NCBI GenBank assembly: GCA_024449915.1
Contig: JAMZAV010001056.1
Span: 496,001 to 560,000, forward strand
Direction of reading: 5' to 3'
Source: Sweltsa coloradensis
Lineage: Eukaryota > Arthropoda > Insecta > Plecoptera > Chloroperlidae
Length of the DNA stretch: 64,000 nt
In this document: one piece after another, positions 32,550 through 46,627 of the stretch
Layout: each line of letters begins with the position of its first letter
Position numbering within the stretch: position 1 is the first letter of the stretch
Position numbers and translations under genes: made by a program
Notes under the pieces: generated by a model
What the model saw: the letters and a program-made list of their open reading frames with translations, nothing else
Database searches by the model: none
Told to the model about the DNA's origin: nothing

Positions 32550-35139
32550 ACACCTGTTCTGCTATTTTATTTTATATACATTACAACGTGATATTCAAAT
32601 ACAATATACGTTATGAAAAAACATACTCACACTGTGATTTATCGGGTCTCTTCCAATCAGACATCACCATTAATCATACTCTGTTGTCAACAAGGAAGCA
32701 ATCACTAGTAGGATTCTCTACATTAGCATTTGATTTTTTTGTCATCTTATCATAAACTTCCAGTGATGACGACGACGTAAAGTGTATAATTATAATTGCT
32801 TGGGCTTGTTTTCAATGTGACTCGATGAAACGAATCATAATTTTTCTAATTTGCATTTTAAAGCTACCAATTTATTCACGTGACATTTATGCGGTGGTAT
32901 AGGTTCGCTCATAGATGTGATCAACTCTTGTTTTGTTTTATTATGGATCCTGCAACTGCAATAGATGGTGAAAGAACGAATTACAAACGTTGACATTAAC
33001 GTTTGCTAATATTAATTTGATAGATCAACCTAACGCGTTCTAAACTTGAGTTATTATCAAGTGGTCGGTTACAAACCATCGCTAATCCGCATGTTGCATG
33101 TTCTCAATTTCACCTGCATAAAGTTTGGTGACGTTCTTGTTATCACATTCACAGTACGAATGAAAGTCTATAGTTGCTGGTATCCTTTGCAAATATACGT
33201 CTGTGGTGGACATATTTTGGAGAATTATGTTACGCCATTGTATATGCAATTATTACAGTCTATGCTCACGTATATTTAGATGGACGATCATTGCTATTAC
33301 ATTATGAGTGGTTGCTAGCCACATACACAAATTCATGGGTCTTTGCATGATTGCAGTTGGCATGGCTCAGGTCAAATAAATGTAGATATTGACACTATAG
33401 TTTCGGCCATCTTTTCCTCATTCATATGGTGATACTGGGATGACGACAGCTGTTACTAATATATAATTATATACAAGTATAATATAACCATATATAACAG
33501 TGTATGTCCTTCTATACTTGGTTAAATATTCCATCCTTGAAAAAATTTAATCATATTAAATCAAATTATTTATCAATTACCATGGTGGCTTTTCATGGCG
33601 CACGAGGCGAATATTTATAACAAACACTTATTGTTAAGTGCATACTTACAAGCAACGCTTTAACCTTATCGAAAATACTGATTGCATATTAAATTTAATT
33701 TTGTCTAAGCATTGTTTAAGATTCTTTCCATGCACAGGTATTTAGAACTCAATGCATTGCCAACAACGCAATATTTTTTGGCACAACATGGTGATAAATC
33801 GAATTTAGTTCCGGAGATTCCGTTCTATTTCTAACGGATATAATAATCGCGTTGTCTGTTGCCTGCAGCAGCATAAGAACCTGGAAGCTCTCCGGTAGCT
33901 GTATAGTTTGTAGATGTCCTTGACTTGATTGTTGCTACCTACGTATGCAAGGCACGAGCTGGCTGGTCTAAATTACCTCTAGCTTTTAGATCAAAGCGTT
34001 ACACTTTTTTACACAAATGTCAGTGTTTAAGGTAGGGCAGACTAGTAAACTAGCAATTTAAGTATTCGGGGAATTAATGTGTTCAGAATGTTTACGAAGG
34101 TAAACCAGGTTGCTGCAATGCCTTTAGCTTCTTTACCGCGTCCTTTTCATTCACCATGCAATGCAATGATACGAAGTAACATACTAGAAGCAAGTGATTC
34201 GATCAAGGTCGTTTAGAAATGCCAAATTGTCTGAAGATGTTCAAAGCCATACGTACATAGTAGATGGCAGGTGTAATAATACAGACAAGCAAGTTGAAGC
34301 CTCCGAGCAGGCAGGATGAAGTATCGAATTGACTTTCCGCACAAGATGTTTTAATTTTTGAATTGCGGAAGTAAATCGCGATTATGTCTGCCACCTTTGT
34401 TAGTAATTGCGAGCAATTGGTATGATAAGAATGCAAGTAAGAGTTTGCAAATTTGTTTCCGTTATTGTATAGAAAGAAAAAACTTAATGACATTAAAACT
34501 CGCCCGATGACGGCCTTGTCTAAATATATATAGTTATATTTAACCCAAACGAGGTATATTATATTATCATTGGTTATTATATTTTACCAGGGAAAAGTAA
34601 AAACATATGAAAATCGAGGTTTATGGGAAATTGCTAGCAAAACTTTCAGTATGTTTTATTCTATGGTTATTCTTTTTAATATTTTGCATTATTGTGTACA
34701 ACTTGACAAGAATAAAGAAATAATGGAGATGACAGATAGAGCATCTGCCTATACGTGGTACCTTCACCTCTAATACAATTATAATAAACAATGCCAAGTT
34801 ACAATCAGTATCAAATACTACATCAAAAAATTATAAAATCACACATAACTAAATAATTATATATTTAACACAAAGAACAGAATACAACTACTTAAAATAT
34901 CTTTGATGACCTATTGAAACTACGTCTGTCTTTATACATTGAAGGCATTCCATAGGAGCATCTCATAATGTAAGAAAGGATTGATGTAACGTACGTTGGC
35001 TTCCCTATAATTAGGTGAAGTGCCAAACTAATAAACAACAACAACAACTATAATTATTATAGTTGTCCAAGAGAGGGAAATAATAATACCTTGAAAAGTT
35101 TCCTATGGGACATTATTAATAAATACATTCGTATTCAGC
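32550..35139. other. Non-coding stretch
   Basis: Two open frames of 77 and 96 codons (33046, and 34493 on the minus strand) show no recognised domain. Nothing else seen. Confidence 0.4.
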
Positions 35140-35503
35140 TAGAGTCTATCCACTCAATACAGAACTGATTCTAACCGAGGGACTTTTATTTAAAATGTGT
35201 CGAAAGAACCCAATCAGAAAAGACACCATCAAGAAACATTAAGTGGTCAACCAGAAATCGGTATTTCAATTAGGAATTAGCGATCAAATATGGGCAGGAT
35301 TCACTCACACTCAACGCCAGTATCAGCAAGTTCAATTCGGAACAATTCTTAGGACAGACCCAACACTGTTTACACATACCCAAACCAAGTATTGATGTAC
35401 ATTAATAAAGTCCAGATCCGATGTTAAAAACAATCTGCCCACGGGAATCGCACCCAAGACCTTCTGCGTTGGAAGCAGGCGACTCTAACACTACTTGACC
35501 AAC
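35140..35503 (-). mobile_element. SINE family B, near-full copy
   Basis: On the minus strand it begins with a tRNA-like head: GTTGGTCAAGTAGTG, an anticodon-like arm CCTGC-TTCCAAC-GCAGA, and GGGTGCGATTCCC. The body with GAATTGAACTTGCTGATACT follows. It ends with the AGTGGATAGACTCT module shared with 62362 and 4112. Confidence 0.7.
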
Positions 35504-37435
35504 AGGCCACATTCAATTTGTAACAAAGTAGTCGGGTTTTCCTCACTTGGCAGAGTATTTGATTAGTTGGTAATAAATTTAAAATTACTCAACTCAAACC
35601 ATGCATCGCCTTTTAGCCGTCCGGTTTAAATTGCTTTCACATATTGATTGAATTGTTGAATGATGGTTTTAGGCGTGGTTCGTGATAAATGAATTGAAGG
35701 ACAACTAGATTTAGGTTGATATTTAATAATAACCAATAAAAAAATTATATTAAAATGTTGTGGAGTAACACTTTTCAGGCAAAACAAGATATTAATATCT
35801 TCAAATTATACAAATCAAGGTTTGTATATTTTTATTGGTCAATAAGCAGTTTCTATTCCAGGTATAATCATTTGATTGGTCGTCTCTGCATATCAATATA
35901 TTGTTAACTTTAATTAATATTATATCACATTTTAACGGAATTTTCCATTTTAAATAGCACATTAATTTAAAACGTTGAGTACGATAACTTGACGTGGAGT
36001 TGGTTCCTGCAGTATTGATCAAGAAAAGCAAATGACAGGAACACAGCATGTTCCTGTCGCTTTCGAATCACTTACGAATACATTGTATTCGAGTGATTAA
36101 TAAATCATTTTTAAGATGAAAAAATACTATTTCGATTTTGGATTTGATACATATTTTCTACCTAACGAAAATAGTAAGTGTTCGAAATGTTTACAAGTAT
36201 TGTCCTGCATAAATGACGGGTGGATATTAATGTAATTGTAAACCAGCTATGCTTAAAAATTATATTTTAATTAAATCTTTAAGATAGCAATAAAAACTCT
36301 TAGAGGATTGAACGTTTGGTTTAGCCTCAGCTTAATTGCTAACATAATTATATTTCTGGATTTGTTTGTTATTTGTGTGTGTTCTTATTATTGTACAATG
36401 GTATGTGTTTAAAAGTGTCTGGCTGTAAGCTGTATTAGGAAATGTTCTAAATAAATAAACATAGAACAATACAGCACAAGGCTGTTTACAGGCCACGTAT
36501 TATTTACTTGATTGTCTGTTGAAAACTCTATTTTCCTTGTAGAAGATTTTAAGTCACAACATTCAGTAAAGTGTTAGTGTCACTTTCACTTTTTGCCATT
36601 CTCAGCTGCCTATACTCGTTTCCAGCCCAACTCGTTATCGCTATTAGTTTCGTATTCTAGACAACTTGAATATCATTAACAGTGGGATACATATTTTCCA
36701 ACACTTTTCAAAAGCTACTCAATCTGCCACTTTTTCATACTTTTAACCCGGGTAAAAAGCTGATTTGTTTGTTCGGAATTAGTAGAATTTTTCCCCACTA
36801 AATTCTAATGATAAGAAGGATTTTTGTAATGGTTTAAAAATCAAATGCGTATAAAAACAAAAATGACACAAATTTCCGGGATGTCCCGCATATTTTGTTT
36901 GCCTGTAGTAAATTCAATTTGAACATAAAACACAAAATAAACAAACACAAAATAAAACATTTTTTTTACAAAAAAATCTTATTTTAAAAATAAAGTTTAA
37001 AAAAAATTGATGTCAATTTGGAATCCAAAATCAGCATTTTTTCCCCTAAAAAGATCAAGGAAAACAATGGAAAAATTATAAAATTCTTTAAAAAAAATCA
37101 AATTGTTAAGGTAGAAAGCATTATTTTGGGTTCCAGTTTATGGCCTATAAAGGGTTTAGAGACGTAAGTGTATTAATTTTAAACAGTGATATAAAAAAAT
37201 AATTTATTATGCGCTCATACAGGAATTTGGCTAGTAAATAAATATCAACAAATAATTATATCATAATATAATTTGAAGCAATAATTGTGATTAAACTAGT
37301 GGGAAAACACGATAGATGGAGATACAATCAACATAAGTCGTAATAGTAACAAATAATTTAACAGGTCACGGCAATGATTACATGAACGAAACGGCATGCA
37401 TTAGCATACATTGTCGGCAAAAATATGCGTAATGA
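35504..37435. other. Non-coding stretch
   Basis: AT-rich. No supported feature. Confidence 0.4.
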
Positions 37436-37562
37436 GCAAGACTGTGATTCCGGAGTTCACGTGATCGATACCAGCCACCGGCAATCCTGACTGATAAGTT
37501 TTCTCCAAGGTTTCTTCGCGTTAATGGGAAATTGCAAGAAATTGACTTCACTTATTGAACAG
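37436..37562 (+). mobile_element. SINE family A copy
   Basis: CACCGGCAATCCTGACTGAT, then GTTTTCTCCAAGGTTTCTTC and GCGTTAATGGGAAATTGCAA. The head (CACGTGATCGATACC) is degraded. Confidence 0.65.
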
Positions 37563-39100
37563 CTTAACTCCAAAAAACCTAGTTATATACAGCTATCGCA
37601 TTGGGCCGGTTTCACACGAGGAACTTAAAAAATGACAATAATTTATTTTAATGTTTGAAATAAATGTGAAAGTAAAGTAATGTGATTTTAAGAGTTAAAA
37701 CACACTTCCAACTGATACTGTTCAACCTAGGAGGAGTCACTGTCATCGGATGGAATTAAGATCATTAGTGCAAACGACAATACTAATTTGAACAAAACTC
37801 ATGTGAGGCATACTATTACTTTCGAGAAACCTTCAGCGGTGGCTCCTCCTATTGGGGTTGGGGTGTAGGTCAGAAGCCCATGAATCCAAAGACGTGAGCT
37901 CGTATCCCAATAAGACATTACATTCCTGTAATTTTTACCTAATATTTATTTATTTTTGGTCTATCATATTCAATAAATATTAAAAATTATTTACAATGAA
38001 AGACCATAAATAAAACTAAGTTCATAAATGCACATAAAAATAAATTAATGAACTGTCATTAAGCACACTAAGAACCAATAACAATATTCAATGAATAATA
38101 AGGCAAAAATGTCTTATAAGATATTTAAATAGCACATGATAAATGTTAATTTCAATGAACAGAAAAAACAAAAATAATAAATAATAAATGAAAGGGAAAA
38201 AATAAAAAAAGAATTGAAAGAGAAAAACTTATAATTTATAGACGATCCCAATCATACGAATGTGAGCTTTGCTAAAAATCTTAAGGGCATAATCAAACTT
38301 TAAAAAAAAAAACACCGAACACGAGTCTTATTAAGCGAGCGTTTCCATTAGACTCTGCCGGAAAAAATAGTCACTGGTTTTGATTTTTTTGTTTGTTGAA
38401 ATTTTGACCATCCGCAAGCTTCGTTCCCGATTGAATGCCATTAGTTTTGTGGCAAAATCGTACAAAAAGTTAAAAAGTTACATTAAAGTTAATCGAAAGG
38501 TTTTTTTTTAAACTAAACGGCGACAAAATCTGAGGTGGCCAAATCATTTAGAATGTCCGTCCGGTCACGAATATGATAATTTTATTTGATCCGATAAGTA
38601 GTGTAGATGGAAATTAAAGTAACGTTACCATGGCAACGAAAAGTCGCACGAGGTTCGCACTATGCACTGCCACCTAGAAGTAATCAAAATACTATCGAGG
38701 ATTAGGAAGCAGTGTATTATTTGTTACCAAATAGTTCAAATAGTTTTCTCAAAGAAATGATGTCAAGGTCCTCTAGATGGCGGTGGATTTTATCCGCAAA
38801 GTAAAGGTTTTCCCAAATAGGCCTACCTTGCCAATAATAAATAATATTGGAAACATGGCCCCGTGGACAGTGAACGTCGCAAATTTTTAAAATTTTAAAA
38901 AATTGCAATGTGGGTCTAGCTATAGCACGTGCTCGCTTATCAACGCGTCCAACTGAGCGTTTCCCAGTATTTGTATAGATGTCTTCGGTGTTGTATTAAA
39001 GTAACCCCTTTCAGTAATCAAGACGAAAAGCGGTTAACAAAACCACTTTGCGTTCACACCTTACACAAAATTATTGTTGGGACCTTTCCCATTAACAACC
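37563..39100. other. Non-coding stretch
   Basis: No supported gene. A 63-codon minus-strand frame at 38717-38908 has no recognised domain. Confidence 0.4.
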
Positions 39101-39300
39101 GCGGTGGCACATACGAGTAGGACGCTGGTCCTAAGCGTTTGGCTCTCCGCTCTATACGAGGACGTGAGTTCGAATCTCGCATAAGGCATGTTTTTTTGTA
39201 ATTGTTCTTCATCGTCATCCATCACCACTCATCATCGTCTCGAATAGCCTTAGTGCAGTTACTATGAGACGTTAAGCAACAAAAATCATAATCATCAACA
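39101..39300 (+). mobile_element. SINE family C with tRNA-like head
   Basis: GCGGTGGCACATACGAGTAG (box A-like) and GTGAGTTCGAATCTCGC (box B GAGTTCGAATC, one mismatch) are 60-70 bases apart. The body is TTCATCGTCATCCATCACC and the tail GAGACGTTAAGCAAC runs into AATCATAATCATC. A truncated relative lies at 57207-57290. Confidence 0.7.
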
Positions 39301-41097
39301 ATTCTAGTAATTTACAAACTATTCTTGCAAACATTATTGAAAAACTGAGTTTGTGCATGAATAAATCATTACTTGCTGATTACCTACGTGCTATACCTAA
39401 ACATGAGTTGCACATTCTTGCTGGCGGTAAACACACAATTAAAAACAGATTGGTCAATATATAAACTATGTTAATAAGTGAGAATGTACAACTAGTGCAT
39501 ACTTAGTGATTATTATGGCCACCAACCTTAAAACAAATGCCAATTTGGGGCATTACCTTTATTTACAATGTAACACATGTGAGGGTATAGATAGCCTCCT
39601 CTGAACTAAGGTACGTGAACCTTGGTTCGAGTGAGGTGAGGCGTTTGAAAGACGACTGCATTTAAGTTTAAGTGGTGACAGGTGCATGCAGAGGGGACAT
39701 TTTAAAAATAATTCTTACCCTTGCTCTTGTCAAACAATTTTTACATCGATTTTTAGCACAATCATATACTTAGCAAAATCCAATAAAAATAATATAGGCC
39801 TACAGCTAAATAAATAATACATTTTCTTATAGAATATACTGTTTTGTTTCTGAAAAAGTACATTTTTATTATTAATGCTAGTAAGTTAATTTTCAGTTGA
39901 AATGTAGTTTGGGCGTAACCCTTGTCGGTCATTTGTAGGACAGTTCCACCACCTTCCAAATAAGAAAAATATTACCCGAAAGGGTTAAAAGCAAGTTAAA
40001 GCCCTTTTCTGGCTGGCTGCCTATCTAATATTTTTACTTTTAAATCATAGGCAAAAAAATCAATAATAATCATTACTATTATATATTATACTTTTATCCT
40101 TCAAAGTCATAGAAGGTCGTCCAACTTCACGATACACCCGAACTCGTCGTTTCGGATTAGTTGCACTATCCATCTTCAGAGAGACGTCAGCTTTACCAGG
40201 AAGGTTGGGGAAGGGGAGTCACTGTCCGGACTCCGGGCAATCCTAATCTACATTGGATCGGGCGATAGCCATAACATTGGAAAACAGCTCGATTTCTAAA
40301 TGGGGCAAAATATTTTACTGTTGATATCAGCAGTATTTCGCTTGACACTGATTTTTTGTGTGTATTTATTATTGTATTTTTTGTTTGTTATTGTTATTAT
40401 ATTTTATTAATTTTATCAAAATATTTATTCTAACATTATTGATTGGAAGTAAACTGTTGTAAAAGTTTGCCCAGGCTTGGCTAGAACCCATAACCACATA
40501 CTCCGGAGTTCGAGAGAAGGAGAAGCAAGAGGTCATGGACTGTTACGACAGTTGCTATCAAGCAATAACCATGTCCTTAAAGCTGGGTTGTATTGTATGC
40601 TTAAAACCATGTATATAAATTTATGTTATTTTCTATTGTTAACACTCGTTATTCAACAGGAAAGCAGGACTTCGTGGCTCATTCACCGCAATCACTATGA
40701 AAATCTTTAAAAAGTGACATGATTGTGTTGAATGAACTTATATTATGTCAAGAGACTTAACGCAATATACGTTCGAGCAAAGGCCAAAGATTCAAGTACA
40801 AGCCATCAAAGTTGATTTGGAAAGTATTGTAGCTATCCACTGGTTCTAGACAAGACTAGGAAATAATGTTATTTGGGTCACCTAACCCCCAGGGGTAAAC
40901 CATACGAACAGGTTCCAAGATGACTGTACGGGCCTTTTGATGAGAGTCGTATAAAACTCGTCAACTAACACATTCCAAGATTAATATACCACCTCCAATA
41001 TGGAAGTGACATGACAATCGGTTGACCTATTCGGACCTGAATTAAATTCGACCGCATTAGATTTTTAAGGAAACACATAAAACTATTTTTATACTAG
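39301..41097. other. Non-coding stretch
   Basis: No supported gene or element. GGGCAATCCTAATC near 40226 may be a further SINE scrap. Confidence 0.35.
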
Positions 41098-41742
41098 GAA
41101 AACGCTTAAGTCCCGCCGCGTTGTTGGATGAGCGTAATTGGTGCATTGAGCTGCCATGTGTTATGCGGATTTACTGTTGTTCTGTGAAAAATCATTACTA
41201 AGTTGAAGATATTTTTAAAATTAAATTAAATTTAATAAAAAATTAAATTAAATTTAATAAAAAATTAACTTAAATTTTAATTTTTTTTAATGATTCGTAA
41301 TTTTAAAAAAGGAAAAAAATCGTAATATTGAAATTTTCATAAGAAATAATTATTCGATTGCGCACAAATTTTACACGAATATATTAATTCATAATATTAA
41401 GGTTCTGTAAAAAAATCATTACAATCGGATAAAGCATGTAGGTGTTGTAAGTCGAAGAAATTGTTAAAAAATCGAAAAAAATCGTAAAATTGCGATTTTC
41501 ATGAGAAATTTTTTTTCGATTGTGCTCAAAAACGTGGCAGTTCTAAGTTCAGAGATTTTGAAGACCTCCATAAAATTTCATCGCAATCGGAGTATCGGTT
41601 TAGCCGGAATCGTGCTAACAAACAGACAAAAATACAAAAAAAAAAAAAAAAAAAGAAAAAAAAAACATTCCGGATTTTTTTCTCCAGTGTAGTGAAATGG
41701 AATCTTCGCTTCGCTCGCTACGCTCGCTACGCTCATCCAATT
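41098..41742 (+). mobile_element. TTGGATGAGC family, copy 3, with two monomers
   Basis: The leader GGAAAACGCTTAAGTCCCGC is followed by CGCGTTGTTGGATGAGCG. The end is TACGCTCATCCAA at 41742. Monomers start near 41321 and 41483 (about 162 bases apart). An AT-rich AAATTAAATTAAATTT block precedes them, and a poly-A run and the ACATTCCGGATT...CTCCAGTGTAGTGAAATGG module end the element. Confidence 0.8.
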
Positions 41743-42373
41743 ATTTTTATTTGCATATTGCTTGCATATTTTGGCTTTTGTAAAAAACAAACAAAAAAAT
41801 ATTAATAATACACTCTCTAACATTTCTCTCGGAGAACACATACTTTTCAATGTTTAGCCACTTTTGTGGATGTGGAAAAATATACCCAATAATAATTTCT
41901 CATCAACATTTTTTTATTAGGGTCAAATTAAAAAAACAAACGAACAATCCTTTTTTAAATTTAAGTTTTAAAGCCAATTAAATGGACACCTGAATCGGTT
42001 AATGTATTGCGAGTAATCAGGTCACTAGGCGTTGTCGTGGCTTAATTCCAACATGTGTAAGTTATCGCATCAAAATAATCTCGTTTTCTGTGCCATGTTG
42101 TTGACGGTGGTATAGTGTGGTGAGTGAGAATACAAGGGGGTATCCTCTTCGAGTCTTCGTGATTTAAATATTTAAAACTATTCACTGTAATCGTCCGATC
42201 TAAGTTGCGTAATGATTAAAAACTATGATAATAAAACTTGATGTTTTATGTGGTTTTGGGATTTACTTTAATAAAAAATAATATCAAACACCCGGTTCCA
42301 ACATGAGTCTGGTTGGGGGAAGAAGGGGGGGGGGGGCGCATCACCAATTTCTCGGTCTACGGATTGTTCTTAC

Positions 42374-42545
42374 TTAGTGCTTGCTAGCCAGGCCCAGCAC
42401 TTCCTCGTCTTCCTCGCTGTCTTCTATGACGGACATTCCAACAAGCTCTCCCCATTTCTTTCTGTCCTCCCAGAGGCTTTCTTATAATTTCCCTCTTTCT
42501 TCTACACTTAGATTAATTATTTGATGCATCCATCGATCTTTTTAA
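42374..42545 (-). pseudogene. Degraded retroelement ORF C-terminus
   Basis: The minus strand reads KDRWMHQIINLSVEERGKL, an in-frame TAA, then ESLWEDRKKWGELVGMSVI and EDSEEDEEVLGLASKH before a stop at 42374-42376. A pattern of RW-x-x-x-I followed about 20 residues later by DR-x-x-W is typical of the tail of non-LTR reverse transcriptase ORFs. The internal stop and short length mean a fossil. The family is not assignable. Confidence 0.5.
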
Positions 42546-44699
42546 ATAATTATTAACTCTGTTTTTTTTCGGGACACCACGGAATATAGTATTTAATTTA
42601 CTGGTATATCCATAGCACAAAACGCTAATTGCACATGCTATATCACTACATAGTAATTCTATATTCAATGGTAATAAGCTACACTTGTAGGCTACAAATA
42701 ATTTTGATCAGAATCGGTCAACGAAAACCTTCATCAAAACTTATATAATATATATTTAGATACTAAACAATAAACAAACACAAACTCATAATGTGAAATG
42801 TAAAAAAAAAAAAATCCTTACGTGTATCAACAATATAATATTATAATAAACACAATGCCATCAAACCTAATTCTCTGATTCGGGAGTTTCCCTTTCGATG
42901 CACGCCGCCAGTTGTTATGCTTAACACTTAGATGTACAGTTTTTCAAATTAGACCTCTCTTACATCTCTTGAACATTCCGTCAAGACGGGTGCGAATGAC
43001 AATTGTTCGTGTTCATGAACAACCTGACCATGACAAAATTATTATATATTTTCTATAAATTATACACATCTTATAATATTAATCGTGTGCTGATTGTGAT
43101 AAGCACACGCACACGCACATGATAAATGATACATATAATTTATCTGTAGTTGACAGTTTCGTATTTAGTGTTAAAATCAATTTCAAAAATTATTTATGTA
43201 AAAACCAAGACGAATGATCCACATTTGTACAACACGTTATTTATAGAGAATTTGTAGTATTGAAATCACATAATCGCATGTCACAATTAGCAAATGATTA
43301 ATTGAATATAAAATATGACATGTTTTCCATTTGTGATAATAAAGAGGCGGCTACAAAATGGCGAAAGTTATCGTAAATTTCAAGACATGCGAAGTGGCGC
43401 CATGTACAGAGAAATTGTGGTGGCACCCTGGCGGCAACAACCTTCCATTGGACTGGCGAGGAGTGGCGATAGTTTGCCAAACTGAGCATTTCTTTAGACA
43501 CTGCCAACAATATAGTTTTCTCTCTTAACAACGCACTGATTCCTCGGTGGAATGCAAAAAACTGTGTTTTTTACGGTAACATACATTGATTAATCAATTG
43601 ATAATATCAATGATTAAGAAAATCGTCCGAACCGCTGAACAGATTGCACTGAAATTTTAAACAGACATCTAAGAACAAATTTGTGGGTGATGTTAACATT
43701 TTCAGCAAAATCCTTCACGATATAAATGAACAAATAACAAATTGTCTGTGTAGCTTTTAATTTTATGACAATGGCTTTTGTTCTTGAATAAAATAAATCA
43801 TGTTTTATCAAAATTAATCATGTTTTAAATGTCAGGCGGTATATTCATGACAGTGATCAAGGTCTGTGTCAAATCTTCACGGTCAAGGTTTCCCAAAATT
43901 CCGACAGGAGATTTTAACCTTGCAATCTTAGCTCGTAGGAACTAGAGCTGTGTTTTCTATGCATTTTTAAAGATGTTCGAAAATGGCGTTTCATGAATTT
44001 AATATTATGTATTCCATTTCGTACATTTTTTAAACATTGATCATTGAATGCAAAAATTAATTGCAACGTCGTTGGCGTTTTTCAATTATACAGTATACAG
44101 AATACAAAATATAATATAAACACCATCTATTCAGAGTGTACTCACTCTGTAGTATAACCATTGGTTTACTTATGGTTACAGATCTATTGTATAATACGTA
44201 AATAAATTTACTCCTCAACCCCTGTCAATACTCACTTTCCATTATAAAATGGACACATTTTTCATTTTTAAATCTTGCCACCAAAACTTGAATGTGCATC
44301 AGGGCTGTGCATTTACATTTCATGTGTTGGCGTACCTGAACAAACATTCCAGATTTGCAGGATTGCCAACAATTCAACATTAGATTATTTGCTGTGAGAT
44401 GGCTGTTACGCATTTTTTGGTGTGGTACTAAAAGCCTATCCATTAAATTAGTTTTTGAGCCGGTGAGTGTTAAAATTAAGTTAAATTATTATCAGACCTG
44501 GAAGAACAACATTGTATCTGTGTAATGTCTAAAAGAGACTCGCTAAACAATAAATAATTTACTGCGAACAAGGTATGCTTACGAAATTTCTAACCTCGAA
44601 CAGGCCCAGTCTTGCCTAGGTCTACGCTTGCCTGTTTTTACAACATCTTTTTGTACGTTCAACTAAATTGTGTTGCCTGGACAATAGGCTCAACGCTGG
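42546..44699. other. Non-coding stretch
   Basis: Open frames at 43298-43531, 43614-43811 and 44225-44443 (minus) show no recognised domain. Confidence 0.35.
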
Positions 44700-46559
44700 T
44701 TTTGACCATTATCAATGGGCTTCTTATTCTTTAAGTGTTGTAAATGGCTACGTAGGCCTAGGCTAGGCCAAGCTAGCGTACGTTCTTGTATGAATGGAAT
44801 CATGGGATGGGAGGCCCTAGGTTGCTAGGCTCAGGCGGGTCTCTGGCCTTGGGCTTACCGGCAACTTTACAAAGTTATGGATTTCCTAGGCCTAGGCCCA
44901 AGGTCTAGGCTATGGACCATACCTTATGACTAGCCTTAGGCCTAGGCCCTAGCTCAGTTTTTGGAACTTGTTTAGTTGGAGGACGGACCCGGACGGTGGA
45001 CCACATATTTTTCATACAAAATCAACCAAAAAGGGACTTGTAAGGGTTCATGGGCGTAGCCTCGTTTGTTGTTGGTGGGCAACGTAAACGTTCTTCTTTT
45101 TTGCACAATAATCTTTGCAGACAACACTTGTTGCTGGGGATGGGACTCGGTGGTCCAGGGGAAGTTCTAGCCTACCTACTAGGCTAGGCGTGTCTAATTA
45201 GGCCCTACCGGTAGGCCTAGCTGTACCAGTGGTTGTTTTTGTTTTGTTTTGTAAACCCTTTTGATTTGCATGAAAAAATTGTGAAATGTGGATCTTCTCC
45301 AACCAACCAAATTCTCAGTGTGAGATTTAAGACTTTCAATGCCTGACGTTAGGGAAGGACAAATTTGGTAGGCCTACAAGTGAAGGATTACTCAGTGATG
45401 TTTTATTCCCTTAAGTAGTTTTGTTGAAAAAAAAAGGAACCATATGCCTAATGGAGCAATTTTAAATAATTTTTAAACAGGCACACACTTCAAAATAAAA
45501 CACAAAACAACAGACACCAACAACACGTCGTAGGTAACAAACAACCACCATCACTTCTAGACGCAGCCATCTTCAAACTCAAATCCAGCCAAAATGAAAT
45601 TCGATGCACAACTAGCTTGGGTGCGTTGCCCCCCAACCCCCGGGAAAAGGCTTTAGCTTCCAGCACTACAAAACATCATTTCCCCCACCTCGCCATCGCT
45701 CCAGCCGACATACAACACACTCGCAACGTTAACATCAACATAGACCTGTCAATCAACACAAACCTTTCAAATGACCTAAAAACATGACTTAAAACACTCC
45801 ACAAACCATGTAACTTAGGCCAATACCACTTCCAGTCTGCTGAGTGATTCTTCACAAAAAGGTAGGCCTACCTACAAAAAAATTTAGGCCTACTGGTATT
45901 CCTAAATTTTGGGCTTTGATATAGGCCTAGGCCTAATGTGACCGTAAAAGGTTACAAACTCCACCAATGGCAGCTTTTGGACATTCAAATTAGACATTAT
46001 ATTAAGACTTGTGATTAGAGTAGGCCTATACTAATTATTGAAGCCCAGCCTACAGCATCTTGTGTCTAAAATGGTCTAAAATCTTACAAAATGACTCAAA
46101 TGAGTGTAACATAGGCCTACAATTATATGGACCTGTGCCTCCCAACCCTCACAGGGGCTAATTACCTCTGAGCACCCTTGAAGCCAATACGAATACGAGT
46201 AACGATTGCAAGGTTTACTCAATCTCCAAGCTGATTCTGGGTAACCTTGAGCTTGCAAGATTTGGTACACCTACAGGCTTGGTCACTGCAGTAGGGCCTA
46301 CATTCACCGCCTGACATTCAAAAACATGATTCGATAAAAATGGTATCTTCAGGAAAAGCATTGGTCGCTTTATTTAAATCCTAGCCTACACATTTTCAGA
46401 CTTTTTCAATTTATTATTTCTTGTAGGCCTAGGTTTAAATCGCAACAGATTTTGCTCATTATGTTAGCAGTTCTCAGCTGGGCTACACTGGTCACAGATG
46501 TCTGTTTAAAATTTCAGCTCAATCTGTTCGGCCGTATGGGATCAAAACAACTAACTATA

Positions 46560-46612
46560 TATAGGCTAATGCATAATAATATAATATATATATATATATA
46601 ATATAATGCATG
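46560..46612. repeat. AT-rich imperfect palindrome with (TA)n core
   Basis: TAATGCATAATAATATAATA and TATTATATTATGCATGTATA-like sequence flank ATATATATATATAT. It lies just left of the tRNA-like foldback. Confidence 0.5.
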
Positions 46613-46627
46613 TATAGCCTAATGCAA

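Noticed and set aside
34203..34493. Minus-strand 96-codon hydrophobic frame, considered as a chemoreceptor exon
   Set aside because: No diagnostic motif, no good flanking splice sites, and AT-rich Phe/Ile/Tyr codons arise easily by chance.
43298..43531. Minus-strand 77-codon frame with a relatively GC-rich centre
   Set aside because: No recognised domain and no splice sites in phase. The composition bump alone is not enough.
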